From Raphanus sativus (Eukaryota > Streptophyta > Magnoliopsida > Brassicales > Brassicaceae): DNA of 64,000 nt. Positions 22,035 through 33,726 of the stretch are shown piece after piece. The position numbers were made by a program, and so were the translations under genes. How positions within the stretch are numbered: the first letter of the stretch is position 1; every line of letters begins with the position of its first letter. The notes below the pieces were generated by a model that worked only from the letters and a program-made list of their open reading frames with translations, was not told where the DNA came from and did no database searches. Location: the NCBI RefSeq assembly GCF_000801105.2, contig NC_079516.1, forward strand, positions 30,107,643 to 30,171,642, written 5' to 3'.

Positions 22035-23954
22035 CTTCAAAGAGTGGACATTGAGACTTGTTTTGGAGCATGTTCTCATTCTCATCCGGACCAAATCAAA
22101 TATCCAAAAGTCAAGCTAATGACTAAAAATAAGCGCTGAGTGGGAGGCAACCCATTGTTAGGTTTGTTTTAAATTTGATTTTATTTTCATATACTACTGA
22201 TTTTTGTTTTTAGTTATAGCAGGTTAAAATAAAAAAAAAAGATAAACAGTACGCACGACGCTGTAGCAACAGTGTCGAGCAACACTATAGTAAGAACATC
22301 GATCGATATTGTAGCAAGCAAATCGATCGACACTGTAGCAAAGTTACTGTAGCAGAATCACTGTAGCAATGCTACTGTAGCGGAGTCACTGTTCATCGAA
22401 AAAAATAAATTTGATTTCATATTTATCTATTACTGGCTTTTAGTGTTTTATATATCAGGTAAGCAAAATGAGGGATCCAAGGAAGACACTTGATCTACCA
22501 ACATCGACTGATGGCTGCGCAGCATCGGTCGACAGAGCATCACTAGCATTGATCGATCGCTACTTAACTGTGTCGATCGACAGAGCATCAAGGGTATTGA
22601 TCGCCACTTAACTGTGTTGATTGATATTCACATCAAATTCAGGTATACCGTTTTTCCTTGTTAAATATTGTCCTATGATTTATTCTCCCACCGATTTTAG
22701 ACTGTATAACATTGGAGACAGTGTTGTTTAAGTATGGGGGAGGTTTTACTGATATTATGTTTTAGTTTGTTAAAAAAAAAAGATTCGAGTAGACGTTTGC
22801 AATCTCTATCGACCGACGAGACCAGGTCGAAATCGATGGACATCATCACATCAGCCACGATTGACGTGCACTCACCTACGTCGATCGATACTGTTATCGG
22901 TCAGGTATAACGTTCTAACTAGTTAAATTTCGTACTTATGCTTTATGTTTTTAGAACTCCGACTGTTTTACACTGGGGACAGTGTAATTTAAGTCTGGGG
23001 GATTACTAATGATTATCTACTTTATGAGTCTTATCTAAAATGTTTTCAAAAAGGTTTTTTATTGAGTCAAGAAGGGGATGATGATCTTATTCGATTATGT
23101 TTGCACTTGCTGAAATTGTTTGAAGGAACCAAAGCTGACCTCCAACCTAATTTTACATGATTTGCTTGTTTTGGGGCATGGTGTACATAGGATCAGAATC
23201 CTCCTACGAGTCTGGAAGGTAAAAATTATGTGTGTTTCTGGCTTCCTTCCTTTTCTCTCTTCGGCATCTCAAGATCTAAGTTTATAAAAATAAAAGATTG
23301 ATATGATTTCTTGAGAGGCAGAGGGATAGGTAAATTACCTGCGACCCCATTATTCTAAATCTCAAGAATGATCACACATTGTGAAAACGAGGGGTAGGTA
23401 CATTACCTATGACCCCACTATTCGCCTACACTTTGCCCAAAAAGTTACATAGAATGCATTAGTTGCAAGAAATGTATGAAGTTATGAATAAAAGCAATGT
23501 CAATGAGATTGACTAGATGGTCTGTATCAGCATCGAAACCTGTTGAAGTTGAAACTAATAAGAGATTCAGAGAAGAGAGTAGAGGGGAGAAAAGGGATCA
23601 GAGAAGACTATCTGTGTGCTCAGAAACTTGTTGGAGTTGAGTCCATGTGTCCTTTGATCGATACTCCCAAGGTAAAGCCTACACTTTTTTTTTATGCAAG
23701 AAATGAGGTTAGTAGAGGGGATTGTCCGACAGGATCTGTTAGATTGTGGAACTAGTGGAATTTAGTTGCTATACTAGGATATTGTATAATGTGCTTCTAA
23801 GATTAGGATGTTTAATGATTTGGTTTGCACTACTAGAGAGATGATGAACTGAGTTTTTAAAATCCTTTGAGTCCCTGCTGTTTTCAAACCTCTTTCAGAG
23901 AGACTATCCGTTGGTTTTGCTTGAAGACAAGAAAAAGGGTAAGTCTGAGGGAAT
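22035..23954 (+). other. Second copy of the 3' noncoding region of element C
   Basis: Repeats 19313-21224, including the GGGAGGCAACCC hairpin, the ACTGTAGCA units and both stem-loops (the second at 22968-22987 with a six-base loop). In this copy the head spacing near 22527 is 24 where the first copy has 26, because the first copy carries two extra bases. Confidence 0.8.
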
Positions 23955-25331
23955 TAATATACCAAGGATTTTACCAATTTTTACCCATGGTATATAAGTG
24001 TTATAGATACTATTTATTATGTATTGGAGTCTATTTGGAGTATTTACAGGTTCATGGACGTTTTGGAGGAAAGTGGTGATTTTGGTGTCTTTTGGAGCCT
24101 TTTGGTGCAGAACTGCACAGACGTGTCAGATGTTTAGCTATGGATGAAGACCTTCCCATGGTGCGATTGAGCGGATCTTTTGACATAAGATAGATCTTTG
24201 AATTATATTTCCAATACCACCGATTTGAGGTCAATCCAACGGTTAGATCGGAGGTTATTCGCGTTTTACTGAAGAGGGTCAGTCTGCCTCGCGAGAGGAA
24301 GCTGTCGAGAAGAGTAATGCATATTGATCGATGCAACAGAGTGCATATCGATCGATTTGGATGCCAGGATATGGGCCGAGTATATTTAATGACCAACTGA
24401 AGCCCATAAGCCACCACAAAGTTACCAAAATACCCCTGGACGACCAGAAACCCTATTTATGTGTTTCTAAGCCATTGTTGACGGCTACGCTCTTTACGCT
24501 TTCTTTTATTCATTGTTCTTAGTTAGGAGAGAAGGGAGGAACTCCTTCAGAGTCCTCCTGGAAGTACATTGTTTTTGGTTTTATATTATTTATGCTTTTC
24601 ATCTATTCATCTATGAGTTCTGTGACAAACTTCATGTCTGAATAGATCCACCTGCTAGATTTAGGGTTCAGATAGGTTTGTGGGATTTGCCCCAAACTAT
24701 ACTTGCTAAGTTGTGATATTATATCTTGAATTATCTATTTGAACTACCTTGTCTCCTGTTGAGAAGAGCGAGAGCCCTCCTTGAGACCTAGTGTTCATTA
24801 TCGGCTCGCGCCTGGGCATTTCTAGAAGCCATCGATCGATATCCTGACTGGACAATCGATCAACGCTGCGAAATGTGTATCGCTCGATATCTCTAAAGGA
24901 TATCTCGATCGACTCTTTTTCTGGTCAACATACGGCAGTTGAGATCAGAGATCTAGTTATTTAAGCAGTGAGACATCACTGATTGTTAAGCGGATGAGTT
25001 CTATAATATCATGCAAACAACTTGTTAGGCATCTATAGACATTATAATCCCCAAAAACTGAATAGAATCCCTAGATCTAGCTACCATCCTTCCATCAAAC
25101 AACTTCTTGCCAAGCTGAACAATTATATTGTTCATCTTGTTTACTGTTTTATTTTATTTACTACTTTACTATATTTATTTACTGCTTTATAAACTATTAG
25201 CCTAGCTTAATCTCATAACTATTAGATCTAGTGTGTGCCTTAGCTCCTTGTGGATTCGATCCCTAAGTACTATAACTTGACCTCTTTTGATGAGAGTAAA
25301 ATCACTCCTTAGGGTAATTTGAGTGGTATCA
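23955..25331 (+). repeat. 3' LTR of element C
   Basis: From TAATATACC (start dinucleotide changed) to GAGTGGTATCA, about 1377 bp, then the target TGAAG and the resumed D frame. It aligns with 14869-16267 apart from reciprocal deletions noted there. Confidence 0.87.
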
Positions 25332-25336
25332 TGAAG

Positions 25337-26251
25337 GAGAGGATTACATTTAAGAAGAAGAGTGATCCATGAGATTTCGCAATATCATGTTGGGTGAAAG
25401 GTATTGAGTTCCTACATGCATTATGTTACACAGGAGCATCAGTCAGCACTCTACCTAAGGTTATGGCAAACCAATTAGGTCTGTATATAGAACCTTCCAA
25501 GGAATCGTTCAGTTTTGTGGATTGTTCTATAAGGAATTCAGGAGGAATCATCAGAGACCATGAGGTGCAGATTGGTAATGCCCTGATCCCAATTAATTTC
25601 CATGTCCTAGACATCAAGCTGAATTGGAATTCTTCTCTACTACTTGGAAGAGCTTTCTTAGCAACCGTAGGAGCTGTTTGCAACTTGCAGACAAATCAGT
25701 TGTGTCTGATACTCATTAATCTGCAGATTCACTATGATCCAGTCAGAGTTGTCAAGCCACAGACGGCCTGCAAAGAAGCTATAGAAGATCCAAAACTCGT
25801 TGCAATGTGCCTTTGCGAAGACGAGTACGAGACAGAATACTCGGAATCGACTGATACACCCCCTCGTACATCGATAGATATGCACTCATCTAACACGATC
25901 GATAGCTTTCACTCCACATCGATCGACAGTACACCTATGTACGAAGTAGATTATTTTCCAGGTGACTATTCAGATGGTAGTTGGGAGAATGACCACTACC
26001 AGCCTACATTCGCAGTAGAGACTGCAGAGACAAGAAATGATAAGTATGATGAGGACTTCAGAAGGGAAAGAGAAATTGAATACTCATTCTTTCGCAGAGA
26101 AGAGGAGCCCACCACGCATGTGTCCCACCCATTCATACCAGTAGATCATCCCAGATCAGATTCATATTCAGAAGCTTATGGGGAAGGCACCATTTTCAAT
26201 CGCATCTCCAAAGCAGACAAAGGCGAATCAATATCAACCATAGCACATTGA
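25337..26251 (+). pseudogene. Aspartic protease of element D, catalytic Asp lost
   Basis: Continues D after C: ERITFKKKSDP, a stop, then the protease IEFLHALCYTGASVSTLPK, the flap region GGIIRDHEVQIG and SLLLGRAFLATVGAVCN. The catalytic triplet that is DTG in B and E reads YTG here, a single G-to-T change in the Asp codon, so activity should be lost. After the protease the frame enters ORFX (STDTPPRTSIDM...) with heads at 24-nt spacing three times in a row (about 25843-25925), ending at a TGA at 26249-26251. Confidence 0.78.
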
Positions 26252-28084
26252 TCGACATAAACATCAACACGATAGACAACCAACACAATGCATCGATCGA
26301 TAGGGCATCTGCAGAAGAACGAGATGATTGGCCAGCGCACTACTACCCAATCTTTTCCCTAGAGGGAGAACGATCTACAAAGCACCAAAGTATTCTTATA
26401 TGAGATATATTTCCACACCATTCTCATGGAATTGAAGCATCAGCGTCGATCGACGTAGGACACCCCACATCGATCGACACCAGCCACCAACAAGCACAAC
26501 GTGCACACTCATCAATTGACGCAACACACATCATACTGATATATGAAAGAAACTCCACACACCCTATAAGCAGACAAGATGCATCAGCAACCTTCTGATT
26601 CAAAAACCTATGGAGAAGGAATCAATTACCATCATCCCCATCAACAACACAACAAGAAATCAAACGACAGCACCATGCCACATCGACCGATGATCATCCA
26701 GACCCACGACTTGTAGTAAGGGCAAACGATTATATAGATTATGGGTATCTAACACCGGATGAGTTTGGTATTTTCAAGGATCCATAAGGCAATGCACGAG
26801 CTATGGATTCCCTATTCTACACACATCCAAGAAAGATATTACAGACATTCTTGCTATCGCTAATGGACCAGAAAACCTCTTCTCCAAACAACGCTATCCA
26901 GAGCAGCAACAACATACTCCAGACGAGAGTTTTGCTACATCCTGTAAAGTAAGGCTTCGTTTCAAAAACCATAATCGACCCAGAAAACGTAAATCGATCG
27001 ACAAGCGCACCTCAGCATCGATCGACGGCCCTTACGGAGAATCAACTGATAGAAGAATCTCAGCATCGATCGAAAGGCACTTCGAGTTTGGAAAACGAGC
27101 TTAAAACCGATATGGAGTGAGAAGATTCAAGTGGGAAGAGAAAGATGAGTATGGAATCTACAGAGACGAAAAGGGATATGCACGAGGAATAGATGATGAT
27201 ATCATGGATACCTCCAAGGATGATATTAGAGCCATACTGGAGAGAAGCTCAATGTATGAGCACAACTACATCTGTCTTCCAGAACATGCAGCATCATTCA
27301 CACAGACCAATCTGGCACCAGAGCTACACAATAGATGTGAAATCAATGCGATGTCTCTGGCATGAGAGGAGCTAAACAATGGGAAGAAGAAGCCCTCAAG
27401 AAGAAGCTTGATAAAATCTATTGCATGCTCAAGAACAGCATCAATTGGATAACCAAAAAGAGCGAGCTAATGCAAAAAGAATTGGATTTGTTACATGAAA
27501 AGGAGAAGCTACGAAATAAAGAAGTGCAATCGATCGACATACTCTCAGCACCATCGATCGATGCGAGACTTGCAGACTTGGAAGACTAGATGAGGGCATT
27601 TGATTACAAGCTTGATGACAAGATCACATGGTTGACTACATCTATAGAGGGACTTAGAGAAGATATTGCTACTATGAAGGAACAAAAAGCAAGAAAAGCT
27701 ACAACATCGAATGCATGGAAGCTTACACCATCGACCGATGACAAATGGATGGCATCGATCGACGAGCAACAACATACATCGATCGACATCAACACTAAGA
27801 AATCGATCGATAGACGCTTTGCAGCATTAGAAGACAACTTACATTCTTTTGAAGAAAGAATTGGTAGTTCTTACTACCCTATTAGTGATGACATGGATGC
27901 ATTAGCTACACGAATGGACGCGCTGGAGCAGGAGATGGACACAATTCAGAGAAAACTCGATTTTCAAGAGGAAACATCTCCATTGATTGACAGGATGACT
28001 CAACAATCGGTCGATATTCAACAAGTAACAGCAGAGGTCAAATCGATATCGATCGACAGCAACATTTCCACATCGATCGACGAC
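26252..28084 (+). pseudogene. ORFX remnant of element D
   Basis: Scattered plus frames match ORFX of B and E in order: DEFGIFKD near 26758, RRFKWEEKDEYGIYRDEKGYARGIDD (27117-27200), a coiled-coil frame (27362-27589) and another (27590-28087). Numerous stops and shifts make it the most decayed of the three copies. TCGATCGAY heads with 24-nt spacing persist, for example three intervals at 26993-27075 and three at 27730-27810. It is cut at 28084 by the LTR of element E. Confidence 0.7.
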
Positions 28085-28663
28085 TGATATACCATGGATT
28101 CACCCATTTTCTACCATGGTATAGTAGTATTTTATTATATAACTAATGTGTTTTCTAGCCTGTTAGGTATGTTTTCAGATTCATGAGCGTTTCGTGATAA
28201 AGTGATGCTTTTGGAGCATTTTGGAGTACAAGAGATAATACACCCGAGTTGACCATTCAAGACCAAGTCGGAAGTCAACATTGTAATAAGAATCGATCGA
28301 TACTCATCCAGAGTTGTCGATCGATGTAGCTGAGAAGATCCGCGTACTAGAAGATTATAATCGATCGATACACATCTAGTGTTGACGATCGATATCGAGG
28401 ACGGAATGGTTTAGCCGACTACTTCACCAAGATTTCACCAAATTACGAGATTGCCCCTGACGAGTTTTTAACCTAATGGAAATGCTTAAATATTGCTGCT
28501 AAGTATTTTTGACGGCAAGCAACCCTTTGTATAAGAGAAAAGCAGAGAGAGTGAGAGAAAGCTAGAGTTTTATATGTTTTGAGAGATTGGAGAAATCATT
28601 GAGAAATTTGTGATTGAACTCCATTTGTTTCTATTCCCTATCTATGCAATTCTTTTATCTATC
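28085..28663 (+). repeat. 5' LTR of element E, left part
   Basis: TGATATACCATGG onward, collinear with the first 570 bp of 37740-39051. Two pairs of TCGATCGAT heads 24 nt apart occur at about 28293-28395. It stops at 28663 where F begins. Confidence 0.85.
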
Positions 28664-30818
28664 TGATAGTGCTCAAATTACCCAGTAGAGCTTACTCTCT
28701 CAAATAAGAGGTACAGCTGTAGTACTTAGGGATCGAATCACGAGGAGCTAGGAAACCAATTAAATCTAATCAATTAATCAATCCTAGGTGAAGTTGGTTT
28801 TAATGATGAAAATGTAAATAGCAATTCCTAAAATGAGCAAGGTAGTTACTCTAACTAACAATAAGATGGGTGTTTCAATGAAATGAAGAGTGCTAGACTT
28901 AGGGCTTTTATTCAGGAATGGAGATTATAATGTCTATAAATACCTAACAAGTTGTTTGCATGATACTATAGAATCGGTTGCTTAACTCTCAGTGATGTCT
29001 CACTGGTTAAATAATCTAGATCTCTGGCCTCAACTGTCATATGTTGACACAAAAAAAGAGTCGATCGATATCCTTTAGAGGTATCGATCGATACACCTTT
29101 CACTCGGCGATCGATTCACCTGTCGGGATATCGATCGACGGCTTCTAGATATGCCTAGGCGCGAGCCGATAATGAACACTAGATCTCAAGGAGGGCGGTT
29201 AGCTCTTCTCCAAGGAGATACTAGTTCAAATAGATAATTCAAGATATCAAAGATCCTAGTGATATATATTCTAGTTAGCTACTCTAGAAAAAGCTTAGGG
29301 TGCAATCTATTTGATGAATATCACAGCTTAGCAATTATAGTTTGGGGCTAATCCCATAAACCTCTTTAAACCCTAGATCTAACAAGTAGACTACTCAGAC
29401 ATAGCTAAGTAATTCATAACAATAGATAGATGAAAGAATTGCATAGATAGAATAAAGTAGAATAACAAGTGGAGATAACAAATCTCTCCAATCTCTCAAA
29501 ACATGTAAAACTCTAGTCTCTCTCTCACACTCTCTGCTTTGTGGTAACTTTGAAACTTGCTTCTTTCGAAGGTCTGAGGTCAAAAACACTTAGCAGGAAT
29601 ATTTAAGCATTTCCATTAGGTTAAAAACTCGTCAGGGGCAATCCCGTAATTTGGTGAAGTAGTCGACTAAACCATTTCGTCCTTGATATCGATCGACAAC
29701 ACTGGATGTGTATCGATCGATTATAATCTCTAGTATGCGGATCTTCTCAGCTACATCGATCGACAACTCAGGATGAGTATCGATCGATTCTTATCGCAAT
29801 GTTGACTTCCGACTTGGTCTTGAATGGTCAACTCGGGTGTATCATCTCTTGTACTCCAAAATGCTCCAAAAACATTACTTTATCACGAAACGCTCATGAA
29901 CCTGAAAACATAACTAACAGGCTAGAAAACAAATTAAATATATCATAAAACACTAGTATATCATGGTTAAAAAAGGGTAAAATCCATGGTATATCAACTC
30001 CCCCAGACTTACTCCTTTGCTTGTCCTCAAGCAAAAACAGTAATCTTTGGAAAAGGTTTGAAAACAGTAGGACTCAAAGATTCAAAATATTGAAGTCATC
30101 ACTCTATGGGTTTGCAATCCATATCTAAACATCCTAATCATATAAGTTCATTATGCCTTATCCTAGCTTAGCAACCAAACTCATCTAGTCAACAACTTAG
30201 CAAATCTCATCTGACATTCCCACTCTACTAACCTCATTTCTTAACATAAAATAAAAGTGCAAGCTTTACCTTGGGAGTATCGATCAAAGGACACATGGAT
30301 TCAACTCAAACAAGTATCTGAACACACAGGTAGTCCTCTCTGATCCCTTTCTCCCCTCATCTCTCTTCTCTGAATCTCTTATTAGTTTCAATTTCAACAG
30401 GTTTCGATGCCACAAAGGTCATCTAGTCTATCTCATTGACATTTGCATTTGTAACTCATACATTTTGGACAAAGTGTAGCGAATACTGGGGTCTCTGGTA
30501 ATTTACCTATCCCTCGTTTCCACAATGTGTGATCATCCTTGAGATTTAGAATACTGGGGTCGCAGGAGACACTCCTACCCCTCTGCCTCTCAAGAAATCA
30601 TTTCAATCTTTTATAACATAAACTTAGATCTTTGAGATGCCGAAGAGAGAGAAGGAAGGGAACCAGAAACACACAGACTTTTTACCTTCCAGACTTGTTA
30701 GAGGATTCTGATCCAAAGATTTCCAAGCCCCAAGACAAGTAAATAAGTCAGTATTAGTGTTGGAGGTCAGCTTTGGTTCCTTCAAACAATCTCAGCTAGT
30801 GTATATAGGTGACATGTT
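28664..30818 (-). mobile_element. Truncated element F: one LTR plus 820 bp of 3' region
   Basis: On the minus strand it is a complete LTR (28664-29996) with the polypurine tract and adjoining 3' noncoding region, ending abruptly at 30818. It matches 5224-7380 of element B. From about 29270 onward the two are nearly identical, while the first 600 bp differ at about 17 places. No target duplication is visible; short sequences around CTATGCAATTC occur on both sides within the broken LTR of E. Confidence 0.8.
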
Positions 30819-31620
30819 ATTCTACTTTCATATATCTATGCAATTCTTTCATATATCTATTGTTATGAATTGCTTAGCTATGTCTGAGTAGTCTACTTGT
30901 TAGATCTAGGGTTTAAATAGGTTTGTGGGATTAGCCCCAAACTATAATTGGTAAGTTGTGATATTCATCAAATAGATTGCACCTTAAGCTTGTTCTAGAG
31001 TAGCTAACTAGAGCATAGATCACTAGGATCTTTGATATCTTGAATTATCTGTTTGAACTAGTTGTCTCCTTGGAGAAGAGCTAACCACCCTCCTTGAGAC
31101 CTAGTGTTCATTATCGGCTCTCGCCTAGGCATATCTAGAAGCCGTCGATCGATATCCCGACAGGTGAATCGATCGGCGCTGTGAAAGGTGTATCGCTCGA
31201 TATCTCTAAAGGATATCGATCGACTCTTTTTCTGGTCAACAGACGACAGTTGAGGCCAGAGATCTAGATTATTTAACCAGTGAGACATCACTGAGAGTTA
31301 AGCGGCTGAGTTTTTTAGTATCATGCAAGCAACTTGTTAGGCATTTATAGATATTATAATCTCCATTCCTGAATAAAAGCCCTAAGTCTAGCAACTTTTT
31401 ATTATCATTTAAACAACCATCATATTGTTAGTTAAAGCAACTACCTTGCTCATTTTAGGATTGTCATTTACATTTCATCATTAAAACCAACTTCACCTAG
31501 GATTTATTAATTGATTAGATTTAATTGGTTCCCTAGCTCCTCGTGATTCGATCCCTAAGTACTACAGCTGAACCTCTTATTTGAGAGAGTAAGCTTTATA
31601 GGGTAATTTGAGCAGTATCA
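30819..31620 (+). repeat. 5' LTR of element E, right part
   Basis: Resumes the LTR and ends GAGCAGTATCA. It carries heads TCGATCGAT, TCGATCGGC, TCGCTCGAT and TCGATCGAC at spacings of 24, 24 and 23 near 31145-31220. Confidence 0.85.
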
Positions 31621-31624
31621 AATT

Positions 31625-31641
31625 TGGCGCCGTTGCCGGGG
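31625..31641 (+). promoter_or_regulatory. Primer-binding site of element E
   Basis: Perfect 17-base TGGCGCCGTTGCCGGGG four bases after the 5' LTR, complementary to the 3' end of tRNA-Asp. Confidence 0.85.
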
Positions 31642-31736
31642 AGTTCTGATCGCCATTATATTTAATTTTATCAATTTTAGGTTTTTTTTTTCTTTACCCC
31701 CTTTCTAATTAAAATTTTTCTCGTCTTTTCAGGTAC

Positions 31737-33300
31737 ATGCCCAGCAGTACCAGAAGTAATAAGGGAAATCAACTACTATTCTCAGAAGATCCTGCACACT
31801 TGGAACGTTCAATCCGCAAAGACCTACGCTCCGCATCGATCGACAGAACTGCAGTACCGTCAACTTTTATTCACGTTCAACTGTTGACCGATACTCAGAC
31901 AGCACCGTCGACCGATACCGTTCACCGATCCACATCGTTCGACACTACCAACCGTACATCGATCGATACTAACCCACGAGGCATGGTTGCGATTGTTATT
32001 CTCACGCAGGGCGAGAATGGAAACATGTATGACCAAGATGGTCATCTGCGTAATGCAACAGGTCAGAAGCTAGATGCACAGGGAAACATAATCCCTTAGC
32101 CAGAATCTGAGGCTACAGGAGAAGCTCAAACACGATCGTTGGCAGACTACAATCGTCCTGTTGAGTACTACACCAACAGATCAGCTATTTGACTTCCAGA
32201 GATTCAGAAGCCAAACTTCGAGCTCAAGCCTCAGTACTACTCTCTCGTGTCACATATAACTTTCTCTGGGTTAGCACACGAGCATCCTATGGACCATCTG
32301 GAGAGGTTCGAGGACCTTATAGCTGTTATTTGTATGGACGGAGTCCTTGAGGACTACCTACTCTGCAAGCTCTTCAAATACTCATTGATTGGAGAAGCTT
32401 CACACTAGCTTAAGCAGCTACCTACAGGATCACTGACATCCTGGGCCGACATCAAGAACGCCTTCCTGCGTAATTTCTTTGATGAGGCACGTGCTGAAGA
32501 CTTAAGGAGCAAAATCGCCACTTTCGCGCAAAAGCCTGGTGAGATTTTTAAACACGCGTGGATCAGATTTAAGTTCTTCCAGCGAGACTATCCACACCAT
32601 GGATTCAATAAAGTGCAGTTGCTAAGCATTTTCTACAGAGGTATCGCCTTGATGTATCTGATGGCTCTTGATACTGCTAGCGAGGGGAACTTCAACACCA
32701 GGAATCTAATAAAGGCTGTGAGACTTATTAAGAACCTAGCCAACAGCAGCAGCACCAAGAACACTGACTCTGATAAGAAGAAATCTGTTGTAGCCATCGG
32801 GGAGGACCAGATGAATTAAGTCAGAGCTAAGATAGATGCTTTACATGTATTTCTGGGAAAGCCAGTCTGCTCAGCTGAAGAAGGAGAGGCTAGAGAAGAT
32901 GACACAGAGGAAGATGTGAACTACATTGGAGGTACTGGATTTCAGAAATATGGAAACCAGAGTGGAAACAGAAACTTTTTTGGCAGTGGTCAGAAGAGTA
33001 ACTACAACCAGAGTTCATAGTATCAGAAACCCTTCACCAACACCAGGAACTACGGCAACTCAGCTTACCAAAACCCACCACCACCCACACAGAAGAGTAA
33101 GTTTGATGCCATGATTGATAGAGTTCTTGAAAGACAGCAGAATCTTAAGAGGGAAGCTAATGAGAAGGAAATATATGGTTTAACTAAGAGAGTTATCAGA
33201 ATCCCACTAGAGAAACCCTTTGAGGAGGTTTACTTCACAAGTAGATTGTGGATGTTCTTCAGAGAAACAAGGGAGAATGTTTGACAATGTCAAAGAAGAT
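31737..33300 (+). pseudogene. Gag of element E, several nonsense codons
   Basis: The ATG at 31737 follows a TTTTCAG. The frame gives MPSSTRSNKG, SID units, the YDQDGHLRNATGQ motif, then a stop at about 32097-32099. In the same frame the gag domain follows with stops after RSAI and GEASH: HPMDHLERFEDL, SLTSWADIKNAFLRNFFDEAR, FFQRDYPHHGFNKVQLLSIFYRG. A further stop lies after EDQMN, then EDVNYIGGTGFQ and the coiled coil up to the gag-protease linker with a frameshift near 33280. It is collinear with gag of B, whose lesions are at different places, so both decayed independently. Confidence 0.8.
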
Positions 33301-33726
33301 ATGAGGAAAAGGATCACATTGAAGAAGAAGAGTGATCCTGAGAAGATACAAGGGATTGAGTTTCCTCATGCACTATGTGACACTGGTTCTTCAGTCAGCA
33401 TATTACCAAAGGTTATGGCAGACCATCTCGGTCTGAAAGTATAGCCTTCACTAGAGATCTTCACATTTGTGGACTACACTCAGAAAAATTCTGGAGGTTT
33501 GATCAGAGACCTGGAAGTGCAGATTGGTAATGTAATTGTCCCTGTAGATTTTCATGTCCTAGACATCAAGTTGAATTGGAACTCTTCCCTCTTACTTGGA
33601 AGAGCATTTCTGGCTACAGTAGGAGCTATATGTGACATGAACACCAACAGGATGTGCTTGACTATGATAGATCCAGATATCCACTACGACCCTGTCAAAC
33701 TTGGCAAACACCAGCCAAAACCGTAG
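33301..33726 (+). pseudogene. Aspartic protease of element E
   Basis: RKRITLKKKSDP, IEFPHALCDTGSSVSILPK (intact DTG), one stop just after LGLKV (at about 33442), then GLIRDLEVQIG and SLLLGRAFLATVGAICD. About nine codons found in B between KKKSDP and IEF are mostly deleted here. The frame shifts by one base near 33710 before ORFX. Confidence 0.8.

Larger units (their letters stand above)
18652..24120 (+). repeat. Tandem duplication of 2.7 kb inside element C
   Basis: 18652-21390 and 21391-24120 are near-identical direct copies. The junction at 21390/21391 joins LTR sequence (ending ACTGCACAG) to the interior of the hAT element (ATCCGAACCC), so the duplication came after the hAT insertion. The second copy lacks about 20 bp of CCGAA repeat near its start. 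Most other differences are single-base changes in homopolymer length. Confidence 0.88.
14869..25331 (+). mobile_element. Gag-only LTR element C with internal hAT and tandem duplication
   Basis: 5' LTR 14869-16267, perfect tRNA-Asp primer site, gag ORF, frame-shifted second segment, long 3' noncoding region, polypurine tract and 3' LTR 23955-25331. No protease, RT or integrase is seen, so it is even smaller in coding content than B and E. Its length is inflated by a hAT insertion (18636-19312) and by a tandem duplication of 2.7 kb that includes hAT, 3' region and the first 166 bp of the 3' LTR. It sits in D with duplicated target TGAAG. Confidence 0.88.
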
